Assembly: GCF_030247185.1 (NCBI RefSeq)
Contig: NC_080571.1
Span: forward strand, 212,911,380 to 212,975,379
Direction of reading: 5' to 3'
Source of the DNA: Malaya genurostris
Taxonomy: Eukaryota; Arthropoda; Insecta; Diptera; Culicidae
Length of the DNA stretch: 64,000 nucleotides
The notes under the pieces are model-generated. The model did not search any database and was not told the origin of the DNA. It saw only the letters and a list, made by a program, of their open reading frames with translations. The position numbers were made by a program, and so were the translations under genes. Positions 1 through 12,218 of the stretch are shown here, in pieces; positions within the stretch are counted from its first letter, which is position 1; every line of letters begins with the position of its first letter.

Positions 1-700
1 TGGGAAAACCGAAATTTTGATTCAAATTAAACATAGGTCATAGTTGATGTTGAAGGAAGAAATTAGTTAAAAACAGTCATATTTGAGCTTGAAGTCAACA
101 TAAATCAAATTTGAAAATGTTTTGGCTGTTTTGTTATTTTAAACATACTCAATTTCTCTGCGTGTACCATAACAGAGTGTAATATTCAAAGGTTTTGACC
201 ACTGTTCACTGTACTTCCGGAACTGACAACTGTAGATCGATATAATTAATAATTCGGAACTGTTTCGAGTCCAATTTGGAACATTTGTTAAGCTTTTGCA
301 ACGAAAAATCGATTTAAAAAATAAATTAAATAGAAACCCTGTAATTCCAGAATCGAAAGTCGGCATCGGATAAAATTCAGAAATTTTGTTTGCGGCCTTT
401 TATTCGGTTTTGTCTTTTCTGAGAACACGAAGTGAGCTTCATTTGGGCGTTTTTCATCACTATTTCCGTTATTTCTGGAAGCGGAATCCAGAAACCGATG
501 TAGTCAAAGTGGGTAAAAATTTAACAGTCGCGTAAGGGCTGTAACAACCTTCTTTTAATTCTAGATTTATGAAAATCGATGAATCGCTCTTTGAGAAATC
601 GAAAAGCGTTCCAATTTAGAGTTTTTGATCAGAGCTTAAAATTGTCACACATTCTCAATGAGAGAATCAAATCTAATAGCCTCATTTTCCACATTTCACT
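1..700. other. Gene-free AT-rich DNA
   Basis: No convincing coding sequence on either strand. The only open frames are short and without recognisable motifs. Phrases built on 'ttccggaa' occur here as they do in several other places in the first 20 kb, which suggests old degenerate repeat DNA. Confidence 0.5.
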
Positions 701-850
701 GTGGGGAACGGGTATAGCGTGATGGGTAAGTCAATGCCTTTCACGCTGGCCACCTGGGTTCGATTCCCAACCCCGCACATAGGGTCAGAAAACTTTTCTG
801 GCTCGAAGAGGTGAATGACAACAATGTTAAAACCTCTATAATCGGAAACA
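701..850 (+). repeat. tRNA-related SINE copy
   Basis: A tRNA-like head is visible. It has a 5' gtgggg that can pair with ccccgc at 772-777, an A-box-like tagcgtgatgggtaa at about 714-728, and a perfect B box ggttcgattcc at 757-767 inside a T-arm-like stem. It is followed by a non-tRNA body ending in 'aaaacctctataatcgg', a tail typical of mosquito tRNA SINEs. The anticodon arm pairs badly, so this is a pol III retroposon and not a functional tRNA gene. The family name is not certain. Confidence 0.7.
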
Positions 851-1450
851 AACAACATTTCACTGTCTCATTCGTAAATGACCGACACCAGAACAAACGA
901 AGAGAGACCAAGCTTTTTCGTTTCTTATTGAAAAAAGAGAGTATAATTGCCAACGTCACTCTTTCCTCTAAGACAAGACGAAACCACACTAACGTCTGCA
1001 GGGAGCACTGGAAGAATTTCATTCTTCTTCTTCCATCGATGTATTGAAAATCTGTGACACTTGGCTATAAAGAGTGACCTCGTTGAAAACCAAAACTACT
1101 ACAGATTCGAGCACCAACAGGTAAAAGTCATTGTGAAACCTTTTTCTGTCATTTTCGGTTCTCCAAGGATTGTCATTGACTGGACATGGATTTCGTTTTC
1201 ATAGTTTGCAAACGAAGCTGAGAGTGACATTAATTTCTCTTCATTTTCGTCTATTTTAAGTCAATGAAAATTACTTTTAATAGCTCTGTTTTTGATCACT
1301 ATTTCTGATACTCCCGGAACCGGAAAACAAATATCCGAATAACTGAAGTTTATTAATAACTGAAATAAGGCTATTAAAATTAGCAAACCAGAAATTGTTA
1401 CGAGATCTTAAGACCTTTCATTTTCGAGAAAAGCTAGTGATATTTTTTTT

Positions 1451-1574
1451 TTGTCGTGAATACGACTTACTTCACTATGGGGCGCCTTTTCAAAATTTAC
1501 CCTCTGGGAGAGTGATAAGTTTTTGATTGTGAATATCTCTTGTTATACTTAACGCAACAACATAATTTTTTCTC
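1451..1574 (+). repeat. Left arm of a widely spaced inverted repeat
   Basis: About 124 bp starting ttgtcgtgaatacgactta matches the reverse complement of 7222-7345 at roughly 85-90% by eye, and weaker similarity continues inward. The two arms may be the ends of one large element (1451-7345, about 5.9 kb), or two opposite solo copies. No target duplication was identified. Confidence 0.55.
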
Positions 1575-2115
1575 CATGCTACCAGAAATATAATCAGGAA
1601 TTTGTGAATAAATTTTCAACAGTGTAAAATAACCATAAATAATTCAAAAACTATGTTTTCTCAAACTTTTGGAAACAATGAGGAAAATTCACCACGTTTG
1701 CTTGCCTTTTTCGTACCAGGACGACGGTTTTGAGGCAGTCAGGCACATATCAGTTCCGATGTTCTACTGGCCGAGTGTAATAGGTAAATCTTGACTGAGG
1801 ATTGTTATTTTTTTCTAGTAAGTCAGACGGAACTGAATATCGTGCTGAACTTCTTTCACCAACATCAGTATTAATGGGGTGATAAACCTAGATTCTGAGC
1901 GTGCCCCAGATGTCTATATTAGTTCTTGAATTTTAACAGTTCTAAACATTGGACAAATTACGCAAAGCGGTTTTTTAGAACCACTAAAGAATTTCTAAAA
2001 GAATTTGTAGTATAGATGCATCGTTATGAAAGCGGAAGCGAAGCAATGAAAGTTGCAAAATATACACAATCTAATACGAATGATTATCTTTATCCGGAAG
2101 TGAGAACGAAACATG

Positions 2116-2168
2116 TCAGTTTTATTCGTATTCACGTGCTCCAGTTATGTTTGTGACATTACCCACCA
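2116..2168 (-). repeat. Dispersed ~55-bp motif, copy 1
   Basis: In minus orientation this reads ggtgggtaatgtc, then cataactgg, then gtgaatacgaataaaactga. The same block recurs at 4418-4473 (minus), 5660-5720 (plus), 14578-14640 (plus) and, decayed, at 26670-26716 (plus). It is probably the terminal block of a mobile-element family. Confidence 0.55.
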
Positions 2169-2199
2169 ATCTTTTGTTTTTGCATATCACCCTTTAATT

Positions 2200-3860
2200 C
2201 CGGAATCTTTGTATGAGACCATGAGACCTTTCATTTGAATCTTATGTCGTTTGCGCTTGAGAAAACTGAAACTGTCCCAGGGTAGTTTCATCCAACAAAC
2301 ACTTTTCACGAAACTGTGTTGGTTTCGCACTTAGCAACGGGGATTTGAGCAAACCTAGTATAAAAACCAGGTTCGAAACAGGCTCGATTTTCAGTTCAAA
2401 AACTTGAAACTAGGTTCGAAACTAGCTTCAAACAAACGGTTTGACAGCAGTTAGAGTGGAAACTGGGTTAGATTTGGCTTCAAGCGAAAATGGCATCAGT
2501 CTCATCGATAACAACGAAATCTATCTTCTATAGCTGAAATATTGAAATGCTACGTATTTTAGTTTTTACTTTTTTGGAAGAGAAAATTCGAAATGAAAGC
2601 ATGTAGAATCTAAGTTACTTGAACATCAATCTCTAGATCCAATCATTGAAACAGAATAAAGGAAACATAGTTGACCTAAATCATACACAACCAGTTTGCA
2701 GAGTGATTACATAAGGTTACTTCTTTTAGGACAAGAATAACATTACTTCTAAAATCGACTACAATGTCATGCACAACTTACAACTACTAACCGTTCATTG
2801 CATCAACAAAAGCCATACGGTATTTATGTTTTCTAACCGTCGGCGTTCCTATCATGCAAGCCTATAATTAGACTGCAACGATTTATGCAAGGATACAACC
2901 AGTTGATCTTGTTCCTCACACCTACGCGGCAGCACCTCCAACGAACTTATCATACCAACCTGAACTCGAATTCGTGCGGCTGCGGGTGAAATACATGCTT
3001 ATACAATATAACCGGCACATGGCACACACACACTCACTGCCACATTGTTCACGTTTCTCGGCTACACAAAGCACCCTCTTGAACCGACCCTAAATCACTC
3101 ATAAACCCATGATTTACAATAATGTTCGCAACGAGTCTATCAGGTTACGCTCTGATGTGATGCTAAAATAAATAAACATGAGGCGTGTTCATCCCAACGG
3201 AAAACCGCAATTAAGATTCGAGAGGAAAAACAATCAGCAAATCGCGCGCGCCAGTCGGCTTTCGCTCTGTATCTACTAGTGCTGACAAAGCTTGACCTGG
3301 AAAGTCCATACAGCAATTCGTGGCAAATAAATAAACAATTCTATAGCACTGTTAGAGGGAACGGCCACAATCGTTGTCTACTAGTCGGCTGTATTGTTTA
3401 GAACTACGACCAAATCAACGCTGAACATACAGATTCAGTTTTCCAGTGAAAACGACTATACTGGAATGGTTTCAAACTTTGCCAGACAGTGTTTTGTACA
3501 TATCTGTAAACCAATGAATTAATGAACCAACGTGTCTACATTGTAATTTGTCATTTTCCAAAAGTAACCCCTGTTCGCTTGAATTTCAAAATCGACATGT
3601 CTTAACATCTCGATTCTTTACGTTTCGTCATCGACTCGTCAGTGCAGAGCAGTTCAAATTGAACTGCTTACTGCAAAAACTTAAACAGTTCAAGCTAAGG
3701 AGACGTAAAGTTAACGCTATTTGCGGAGAAACGTAAAGTTAATAGTTAAAAAATAATCGTCTGAAATTTGATCGACTAGTTTCAAACTAATATTTGATTA
3801 TTTAACTAATCGAATAATAAGTCGAGTAATCGATTAATAACCCTGTTATTAATAGCGAGA
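2200..3860. other. Gene-free, mostly low-copy DNA
   Basis: No exon is recognisable. The stretch 3200-3440 is richer in CpG ('atcgcgcgcgccagtcggc' near 3240) and has cagt-type initiator-like words. It could therefore contain an upstream untranslated exon or promoter of the plus-strand CABIT gene at 23844, but nothing in the sequence proves this. The rest is AT-rich with no internal symmetry I could see. Confidence 0.35.
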
Positions 3861-3863
3861 AGT

Positions 3864-4222
3864 CGTCTTCAAGTTTCAGATTTTAGTTCCGGAATATAGG
3901 TTTAGAATTCAGAGCCTGCGTGCTGAAACTGGATTCTGGAACTATATTCCGGAACTGATTTCAGTTTCGAAATTATAGTTTTAGAATTGCAACTGATCTC
4001 TGAGTCTGTTCTTGGTTCTAAATTTAGTTCTTGAACTCAGGTCCAGTTCCTTATTCTTGAATTCTATTCGGTTCTTTTTAGAACCATAATAATACTCTCA
4101 AAGAATTATGCGAAATTTTGCTTTACTGTACTTTATACAACCCATTTTGATGGTCGTGGCGAAAAATCGCCTTCAAGTTTCAGAGCTTAATTCCGGAATA
4201 TAGGTTTAGAATTCAGAGCCTG
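3864..4222 (+). repeat. Direct repeat, two ~55-bp units
   Basis: The block at 3864-3918 (cttcaagtttcaga, then ttccggaatataggtttaga, then attcagagcctg) is repeated almost exactly at 4167-4222, about 304 bp apart. The intervening DNA contains further 'ttccggaact' and 'ttctgaact' words, so this is a decayed tandem array. Confidence 0.6.
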
Positions 4223-4417
4223 TACGGCCCATTTTTGTTATAAACAACTCTCTAGTTATTTCATAATATTTAATTGCGCTTCAGAATGTTTAATGTAACT
4301 AATCTGTAATTTAGTCTAGGCGCATCGTTTAAAATTCTAGTAGCGAAAAAGGGGCAAGTTGCACAATTCACATAATCGATCAACTACCAATTCGAATTCG
4401 GAAGTATAAAGAAAGCG

Positions 4418-4473
4418 TGTCAGTTTTATTCGTATTCACGACATCCAGTTATGTCTCTGACATTACACACCCG
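4418..4473 (-). repeat. Dispersed ~55-bp motif, copy 2
   Basis: Same block as at 2116-2168: cgtattcacgacatccagtt followed by atgtctctgacatt, in minus orientation. It lies just upstream of gene-free AT-rich DNA (4480-5480) in which only spurious small open frames occur. Confidence 0.55.
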
Positions 4474-5482
4474 TACTTTTTTATTCGATTATTGAATAAT
4501 CGAGTAATTCGATATCCATAGTTTTAACTACATATGTAACTCAAAACATTCCACTTATTTTTTCAGAGTATATTTTTTGCGTGTGTTTCCTACAACTGCT
4601 CTTTGGATACCGTTTTTGTAACATAGAGGTAACAGCTTTCGAATTACAACGGTTTAAAGAAAGCGCGTGCAAGAATGTATTTGTCCTTTTTAAAAAACAG
4701 TCTCCAGAAGAATCGTTCTCTCTATCCTTGCCAAATGAATGGTTTGCTCGACTGAAGACATAGGAGCAAGTCGATTTTGATTCTAACACCTTTTCTGTAA
4801 TTAATTTCTGGAATTGTTCATATTTAATAATCTCTTCAAATCATGCCTATAATTAACATGTGGACATAATTCAAAAACAAATAACGAATAAAATAGGTAT
4901 TTTGGCCGCTTAAAAAAATGTGGGCCACTTAACAAACTTTATCGATTTTATCGGATCTTAACGATCGTAAGTAACCCATGTTGCATCAATTTGAAGCTAA
5001 TCACATTAAATTACCTATTGCGTAAGGGTTTTTCAAAGGTATTACAATATTTGGTGGATATTTTTACAAAGTGGGCCAAAATAAAATCAATCCAAAAGTG
5101 GACCAAAATACCCTACATTTTCTCATGTAAAATTATCCAATTTTCTTCTCTCTGCTATGTAGTGCAGAGTAGAATAACGTTACACTTAGCAACTCTTTCT
5201 AAATCTATAACAAGACATAAGAACTGTCTATATTAAGACAAAAGAACTGTGTTGAAAAGAGTTCTAATATTTTCACGCATTCACGGTTGCAACCTAATGA
5301 TGCTCTGCGTTCCGTAGTAGTTGAGGGTTATACTCATATAGCCTTAAAAGATCCCAGAACAACGCAACCGATTTTCAATATCATTTTAAGACAAATATTA
5401 TGCAAAACATGCAAATGAACAAAAGTTACAATTCGCCAACCTCACAGTTTCCGACAGGGACATTTTTGAACATAAATAACTA

Positions 5483-5600
5483 ACGCTCGTATATTTTTTT
5501 TTTTATGGAAAAAAGTACATTTGGCGTCAAAATCAAGAAAATACAGTACATCGACTTTGAAAAAAAACAGTACATTTTACAGTACGCATTTTCCTGAAAA
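5483..5600. repeat. 'cagtac'-rich repeat arm (left)
   Basis: Begins aacgctcgta and is rich in 'acagtaca' words. Its reverse complement resembles 7790-7957, which ends tacgagcgtta. The two arms enclose 5601-7789 and may be the ends of one old element. Confidence 0.4.
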
Positions 5601-5659
5601 AAGAGAATAAAAAACAAATACAAATAAATTTGCACAGCATCTAAAGAACAGATTAAAAA

Positions 5660-5790
5660 AAGGCGGGTGGGTAATGTCAGAGACATAACTGGATGTCGTG
5701 AATACGAAAACAACGGACATGTTCCTAAACACTTCCGAATATCAATTAGTTGATCAATTGTATGAATTATGCAAGCATTCCACTTTTCCA
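5660..5790 (+). repeat. Dispersed motif copy 3 plus following shared block
   Basis: ggcgggtgggtaatgtcaga, then the cataactgg and gtcgtgaatacgaaaa words, then acacttccgaatatcaatta. The whole block is repeated at 14578-14710, and both copies run into the 'ttttcgcaaaaacaaagaag' repeat unit described at 5791. Confidence 0.65.
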
Positions 5791-6832
5791 CATTTTTCGC
5801 AAAAACAAAGAAGGCTTCACTTGATCTAGATTACTGCGAACTTCACACAGCGAAAAGTGCAAAAATCAAATCAAACAGTTCTAGATTTGCACTAAACTGA
5901 GGATATTTACCTTCGATTTGCGAGCAAGAAATCCTAATAGTTCTTTAGAAAACTTTTAGAGCCATTAGAACGGCTGATTTTGTGTAATGGTCTCCACCGT
6001 TGCTCTTTCACCAATTCAAATGACTGGCAGCAGTGACGTAATCGCTCTAGTCGGAAGCGAAATTAGCTTTGCAAACGACACAAAATACATCTGCTCGCAG
6101 TGACGATAGAATCCAAACTGATCCAATTTTTGTTGAGAGGTTTGTTTTTACCTGATTTCGTTTGTAGCTTTTTCACTAATGGGCGGTCCTAACGACTATA
6201 AAAATAGTCGCATACAGAATTTTAATGTCCATTATTTCATTTCGGATTTGCATAATTTATTGAAAGAAACTATCAGTATGCTGTGGGGATTCGTTTCTAG
6301 CATTCAGAAGGGTCAAATTGCGTAATTCTCTACGACATTAAACTCAACATTTTTCGCAAAAACAAAGAAGGCTTCACTTGATCTCGATTACTATGAATTT
6401 CACACAGCGAAAAGTGCACAAATCTAACCAAACTGTTCTAGATATGCACTAAACTGAGGATATTTCCTTTCGTTTTGCGAACAACAGATCCTAATAGTTC
6501 TTTAGAAAAATTTTAGAGCCATTAGAACGGCTGATCGCTCTTGTCGGAAGCGAAACTAGCTTCAAACACAAAATACATCTGCTCGCAGTGGCGATAGAAT
6601 CCAAACTGATCGAATTTTTATTGAGAGGTTTGTTTTTACCTGATTTCGTTTGTACCTTTTCACTAATGGGCGGTCCTAACGGCTATAAAAATAGCAGCAT
6701 ATAGAATTTTAATTTCGATATTTCATTTCGGATTTGCATTTCATTGAAAGAAACTATCCGGATGCTGTACGGGATTCATTCCTGCCTTTCAGAAGGACCA
6801 AATTGTGGAACTCACTACGATATTAAACACTG
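5791..6832 (+). repeat. Two-unit tandem repeat (~557 bp) with TATA-like core
   Basis: Unit 1 (5791-6347) and unit 2 (6348-6832) both start catttttcgcaaaaacaaag. Unit 2 lacks about 75 bp near 6530. Each contains a conserved block 'gggcggtcctaac' followed by a TATA-like 'ctataaaaatag' (6199-6210 and the equivalent near 6684), which looks like a duplicated pol II promoter or promoter-derived repeat. A truncated third copy lies at 14717-14795. No coding sequence follows either TATA. Confidence 0.65.
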
Positions 6833-7221
6833 TTCGGAACATTTTCTCGAACGATTTGTTGTACAGCAGCAGATATTTTGTTCTCTTCCTCAGAACGCGT
6901 TCTGATTGGCTGGTGTTGACATGGGTCAAATGAGACAGGTTTTTCAATAGTGTACTAATGAAATACTTCAATGCTTTTGCTATACACGTTTAAGTTGAAA
7001 AATTTCGATTCTATTGGTAGTTAGATTATATAAATCCTTTCACAGATCACTGAGCTATGAGCTTTAAAAATACGAGCATGGTAAACGAGCCTTATGGATT
7101 ATCCCCTTTGATACTCGTTCATACCAAACATTTCAGAAAAGTTTAATTTTGAATTATTTGAGATTATGTCACACAACTGAAAATTTTATCATAAAATTGT
7201 GATCATATTTCCAATGGGCTG
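6833..7221. other. Gene-free DNA between repeats
   Basis: AT-rich, with no open frame of note and no recognisable element end. It continues into the inverted arm at 7222-7345. Confidence 0.4.
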
Positions 7222-7345
7222 TAGCAAAAATTATGTTGATTCGTTAGATACAACAAGAGATATTCATGATCAAAAACGTATCACTCTCTCAGAGGGTAAA
7301 TTTTGAAAAGGCACCCCATAGTAAAGTAAGTCGTATTCACGACAA
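7222..7345 (-). repeat. Right arm of the inverted repeat paired with 1451-1574
   Basis: Reverse complement begins ttgtcgtgaatacgactta and continues with 'ctatggggtgccttttcaaa', matching the left arm with scattered substitutions. Confidence 0.55.
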
Positions 7346-7387
7346 TATGACATGAGAATACAACTATATAATGAAAACCGCAAAAAA

Positions 7388-7462
7388 GCCACCGCAGAGA
7401 CTGGACTCGAACCCTAGTTAGCACCTATCCGGAGAAATCGTTTCGACAATTAAGCTACCCTG
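7388..7462 (-). repeat. tRNA-like unit, minus member of an inverted pair
   Basis: The reverse complement gives an A-box-like tagcttaattgtcg and a B box ggttcgagtcc at 7403-7413. It mirrors the plus unit at 7564-7642. The T-arm pairing is weaker here than in the plus copy, so the unit looks decayed. Confidence 0.6.
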
Positions 7463-7563
7463 CATGTGAAATACACGAAGAAACAGTCGGCGTTCATTTG
7501 CAGTCATTTCTCTATAGCAACCCGCTCAGCCCTTAATTAGTTCTTTTTTTCGTGTGTTTTACA

Positions 7564-7642
7564 TGCGGGGTAGCTTAATTGGTAAAGCGATTTCCCCAGA
7601 TAGGAGCTTGTTACGGGTTCGAGTCCCGTCTCTGAGGTAGCT
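7564..7642 (+). repeat. tRNA-like unit, plus member of an inverted pair
   Basis: gcggggtagcttaattggta contains an A box and a pairable D arm (gct/agc). The T arm acggg-ttcgagt-cccgt at about 7613-7629 pairs perfectly and includes the B box ggttcgagtcc. The 5' gcgggg has no matching 3' acceptor strand, so it is a tRNA-derived sequence and not a normal tRNA gene. Outer flanks (about 7358-7387 and 7643-7672: gaaaaccgcaaaaaagcc and its complement) are also inverted repeats, so both units sit inside one symmetric element. Confidence 0.6.
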
Positions 7643-7789
7643 TTTTTACGGTTTTCATTACACAGTTGTATATTATTTGGATGTACTTACATTCACATTC
7701 ACATTCGCTACGTGTTGTTACTGTCCTTTCTGGCGTTTTGTACTAACACAAATCGAAATTCGATGCGTTAAAGATTTAAAATGCTGTAT

Positions 7790-7960
7790 TATTTTTGGTT
7801 TGAAAAATACAGTACATTTCAGTGTAAAAAATACAGTGCAAATTAAAATGCAGTACAAATTAAAATACAGCACATTTGAGGGTAAAAAAACAGTACGCAG
7901 TATTTGGGTCGAATATACAGTACAATACTGTAAAATACAGTACGGGTACGAGCGTTATAC
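7790..7960. repeat. 'cagtac'-rich repeat arm (right)
   Basis: Series of 'aatacagtaca'-like words ending tacgagcgtta. It resembles the reverse complement of 5483-5600. Confidence 0.4.
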
Positions 7961-10900
7961 ATAACTAATAGCAATGCTCTTGCTTGCAGTATATTGTACC
8001 GACTTTTCAAAAGCTGACCTTTCGGTAATTGAACTAATTACAGAGCATTCGGTAATGTCACTATCGATGATATGTCAAACCTATCGATCCATTTGGTAAT
8101 TTCAGTGAAATAAAATAACGAATGATTCGGATATTCCAGTATTTATTTTAAATCCTGCAGCTTATTTCATATTGTTTATGTTTTCCAAAACAATACTATT
8201 TTAATTCCATCATTTCAGATTCGTTTCAATAATGAAAATTAAGAGTTGAATGCATGTTTAGCACTGGAACAAAAATGTGCTGGACACTGACTCCTGACAG
8301 TGAAGAAAGCCTGAAAAATTTAGCATTAATTAATGTATACTAACCGTTAATTTCAATAAATCGCTCATCTTTTTCCTATAGCTGCTTCATCGTAACAGCT
8401 ATATATGTAATATGTTTGAATCTAAATTTTTTTCCGCATGACAACTAGTTTTCATTAATTGTCAAATGAAAGTACTGTTATAAGAAGTTGATTTTATCAT
8501 TTATTCGGTTTTTTACCGCACTCGGCGAGTTTTCAAATTTACCGTACACATTGTATTATTATTTACAGAATGCCTCAAAACAGGATGCGTAAAACTGATT
8601 TTTCGATCATTTCTAAGAAATAAAGTGCATTAACCGAAAAATCGGTAATTTCTTATATTTGCCGAAATTTTTTCATCTAAACACAAATCCAACAAATTAC
8701 TTTCACTATTTTGATGTCGTAACAGTGCTGCTTTCTGTTCCGCGTAAAAATCAATTACTATTTGGCACTATCGCTTTACACAAGTTCCTTTAAAAAAAGC
8801 TACATATTATGCATATGTATCAACACAGCCATGTAGTACAAGTTGAGGGCATTTGGTTTTCTGTTCACACCTTTGCAGTTTCTACCGCGACGACCAGCAT
8901 TCATCGTACGTGTCAGAAAACAAAGCACTAATAATTTTTGCGGGATACCCTATGTGGCGAAAATGTAAATTGAAATCAGTCGATTCAATAATAATATACA
9001 TTTTGCCATGAACAAAATCGTTCGCCTACATGTTGGCAGAAAGTAAATACTATATTTTGCAGAGAAACAATGCATATTTTATGAGCGTATACGCGAAACT
9101 ATTTACGGCATTTCCCCTTCTGATTCTATGTCAACAAAATAAAAGCCAATACGAAACATTTCAATTTCACCTGTACTTTTTTATTTGCTTGATTTGGCAT
9201 CACACATTTTCGCGACATTCACATTGTTGTGGTGAGGGCAAATAGAGACGCGTGTTTTGCTGCTATCGCGTGCGACGACAAAATTTCATATTCATCATTA
9301 TTTGCGATGCAGGCGTTGCCTTCATGCCACGGTTGGGTGATTTCAACGCTTATCTTTTTTCCATGCAATATGATTGAACCTGGTACGCTCACTTTTTTTT
9401 CTGGTGTGATTCCGTAAAATATCCATCATAATCGTCTGTCTTCAGTAGCTCTTCGTCTTCGTACGCCATCCCTACAACGTGTTGGTGGCATTGGCACGAA
9501 CTTCAAGGAAAAGTACATATAACATGACCAACCACAGTTTGTTTTTTTATTTTATTGCCTCACTTGTTTTTTTTCTGCGATCTACCTCTGATGTTTAATT
9601 CATACCAGAGCAAAACTTTTATTTTCGTTACGACCATTTATATTCAATCTTCGAGCTAACGGTGCGACGACTAGGCACAGGCCCGATCAGCTAACAGTCC
9701 GTTAGCGCGACCGGCTCTCTCCGTATCAATTACGAAATCGCCATTGAATTTGTCAGTCCGGAACATATATTACTCAATCAACGAAGTCAGACACCACGAT
9801 GAAAATTGACTGTAATTGAGAATAAAATTTCTAGAAATTTGTCAAAATGTTTAAAATTACGCCTGATATCGAATTGACAACCTTGCCGTCTAGCGTTCCA
9901 AACTTGCTCGGTTTTTCACCACTAATTTGCATTTTAGAACGATTTTTTTTTCTTTACTTGATTTTCTTGGCCGACCAGATCACTTTCTTATGATATTTTC
10001 CTTATTTCCATGATATCTAGGCACAGAACGAAACGATACGTCAAAATATGGCAACTTAGGTTTTCATGCTTGGATTGGAATAATAATCGATCGTCTTTCA
10101 CTTTACCGATGCTCCAATCGGGTTTTTGATCAATTATTCAAAAACTAGACAGAATATCGTAAAAACAAAAACCAAAAGGCTTTCGCAATAAAATTTATCA
10201 AAATTAAGTATTTTAGGAATTTTGAAATTTGGCTTTGATATATTGGTCATAAACTTTACATCATTTTCTATATTCCGTGTGCACTGCTGTTTCGTATGGT
10301 GGTGGTGTGAGAAATGCACAGTGGGTTCGATGGCGTTATGTCGTGAGCAGAAATTACATACAAAAAAAATGACACGAAGTTATGAATTGGGTTTTGGGTT
10401 GAAATAACAATGAGTTGAATACAATAAAATGGGTTCATTTGCTAAAGCAACTGGCTTTTATAATGCTAGTAATGTCAAACTTTGTTTAGCTCAATGCATT
10501 AATGTAACTTTGTTGTATCATATAATAAATATTGCTTCAGATTGTAGCAAAATTAAAAATTTAAACTAGACAGGTGCCAGAATCGCAATTTTAAAATATA
10601 TACCTTTATGGAAAATGTATTTATTTGGTACATCGTTGTCTAGTGAATGTCCCGTAATTTCTTATTTCAACAGTTTTTTAATCCATAATTACTATATTTT
10701 GGTACTGGTAAAGATACCGAAAATACTTAAACGTTTTCTTGTTCTCAATCGATCTTTAGAATAAGAATCTATGCTTGCTACCACAGAGAACAGACATCCA
10801 AGCTGGTACAAACTTTTTCAAAACAGCTGTGTGAAGCATACAAGTAAAAATCTGTTAGAAATCACCATTGCGTACGAATTTGCACGCATGAATCACCATT

Positions 10901-11305
10901 GTATGAAAGCTCGAACGCAAGAGCCCATATAGGGTTACTTGGCTGCTCGATGCGCCTCTACAGAAGAATTACTACTTGGTGATTGCTTTTTAAAACAATC
11001 GTTAAATTTCTTACACAAATTGAAATCTTTACTTGGATGGCTGTTCTCTGTGTTGCTACTAAACTCAGGCAAATACATTGTTGGCATGTTAGTCGGTGCA
11101 TATGTATATAACCTCATGTTAGTCAAATATAAAAAATAATGGCTCATAGTTCTAGTGTAATAAAGATTGATTCAGGATATATTCCAATTGTGAAACATTC
11201 ACAAATCTATTACGAATTAATAAGAGTTTTTAAAAGCCAACAAAACGTGTGGCAAATTTTTGGGACTAAAAGTATAAAGAGTTATAATATACCCCCTTAA
11301 GAAAA
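7961..11305. other. Long gene-free stretch
   Basis: No exon recognised. The segment 9220-9780 is less AT-rich ('cagtccgttagcgcgaccgg' near 9697), with cagtccgg-type initiator-like words near 9754. It might be an untranslated exon or promoter of the downstream CABIT gene, but there is no proof. Open frames of 60-95 codons here have no motif and overlap on both strands. Confidence 0.4.
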
Positions 11306-11935
11306 CATTGCACAGTGGTTCGGATCCACAATTTAGGGGGACAAACACATTTGTGGCTTAGCCTTATACTTTAGAGCTATGATGTCTTCAGAACATTGAT
11401 CAGTGAAAGATAAGCCATATTTTGAAGAATATGGTATTAGGGTGGTTCTTATTATTAGGATGATTCAAAAATTATGTTCCGTATGAGTTGAGATAGCGGA
11501 CTGCATCCTTCGGCAAAATTGTAGGAAAACTTATATCAAGCAACTTTGCAAAAACACTATTGTAGTATCTCTAACGGTTTTAGTGTTACAGCTATTTTAA
11601 TAGAGCAAATTAGGGTGTTCCTAAAAAAATCAGATTTTTTGCTCTAGCTTTCTTAATTTTCACTTCTCGATTTTGGTATCTTTGAATATCTTTTAGAGTT
11701 TGTTGAAACCAATTTTTTCATGACTAGCGATTTCAGGTAGCGTTTTCAGAACCGAAGTTATGAGCAAAACTAGTTCAAAAACAGATCATTTTTAAACTGC
11801 TATATCTAACATTGGAGCAAATGAAAAAAAAATCGGTTTCGATGATTTGCGCTACTGTGTTATATTCTTTGAAAATTCTACGGGCCCAGATACCATCATT
11901 CGAGTGGCCGCCTCCAGGTAATGGTTCACCAATGC

Positions 11936-12198
11936 CAGACCCTGTCAGCTTGGAGCGAAATCAATCTTCAGTATAGGAACGCCATCGCACGGCATCACAT
12001 TCAACATATCATGTCAATTGAGTGGTTGCGCAGTGCTGCTATTTTTGCGCGCAAGAATTTGACATTTCTCTTCCCTACTTCTATGTACGAGATTCGATGC
12101 GGACTCACCTGAGGGCACCATACTCGCAAAAAAGGATGTTGTCAATGATTTATTCTGGAAATGTGAGAGCTGGATATCTTGTTAATATGACGTCTTTG
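11936..12198 (+). mobile_element. ~260-bp repeat R, copy A (decayed 7-bp duplication)
   Basis: Starts cagaccctgtcagcttggag and ends gacgtctttg. Copies occur at 53196-53450 (plus) and 40693-40955 (minus). Flanks ccaatgc and ctaatac agree at 5 of 7 positions, as expected for an aged 7-bp target duplication. No coding capacity. The terminal inverted repeat is minimal (CA...TG). Confidence 0.7.
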
Positions 12199-12218
12199 CT
12201 AATACGCAACCCTAGCTG

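Noticed and set aside
701..780. Functional tRNA gene
   Set aside because: B box and acceptor-like ends are present, but the anticodon arm does not fold and a SINE body follows.
7564..7642. Functional tRNA gene
   Set aside because: The acceptor stem does not pair, and the unit is one half of an inverted repeat element.
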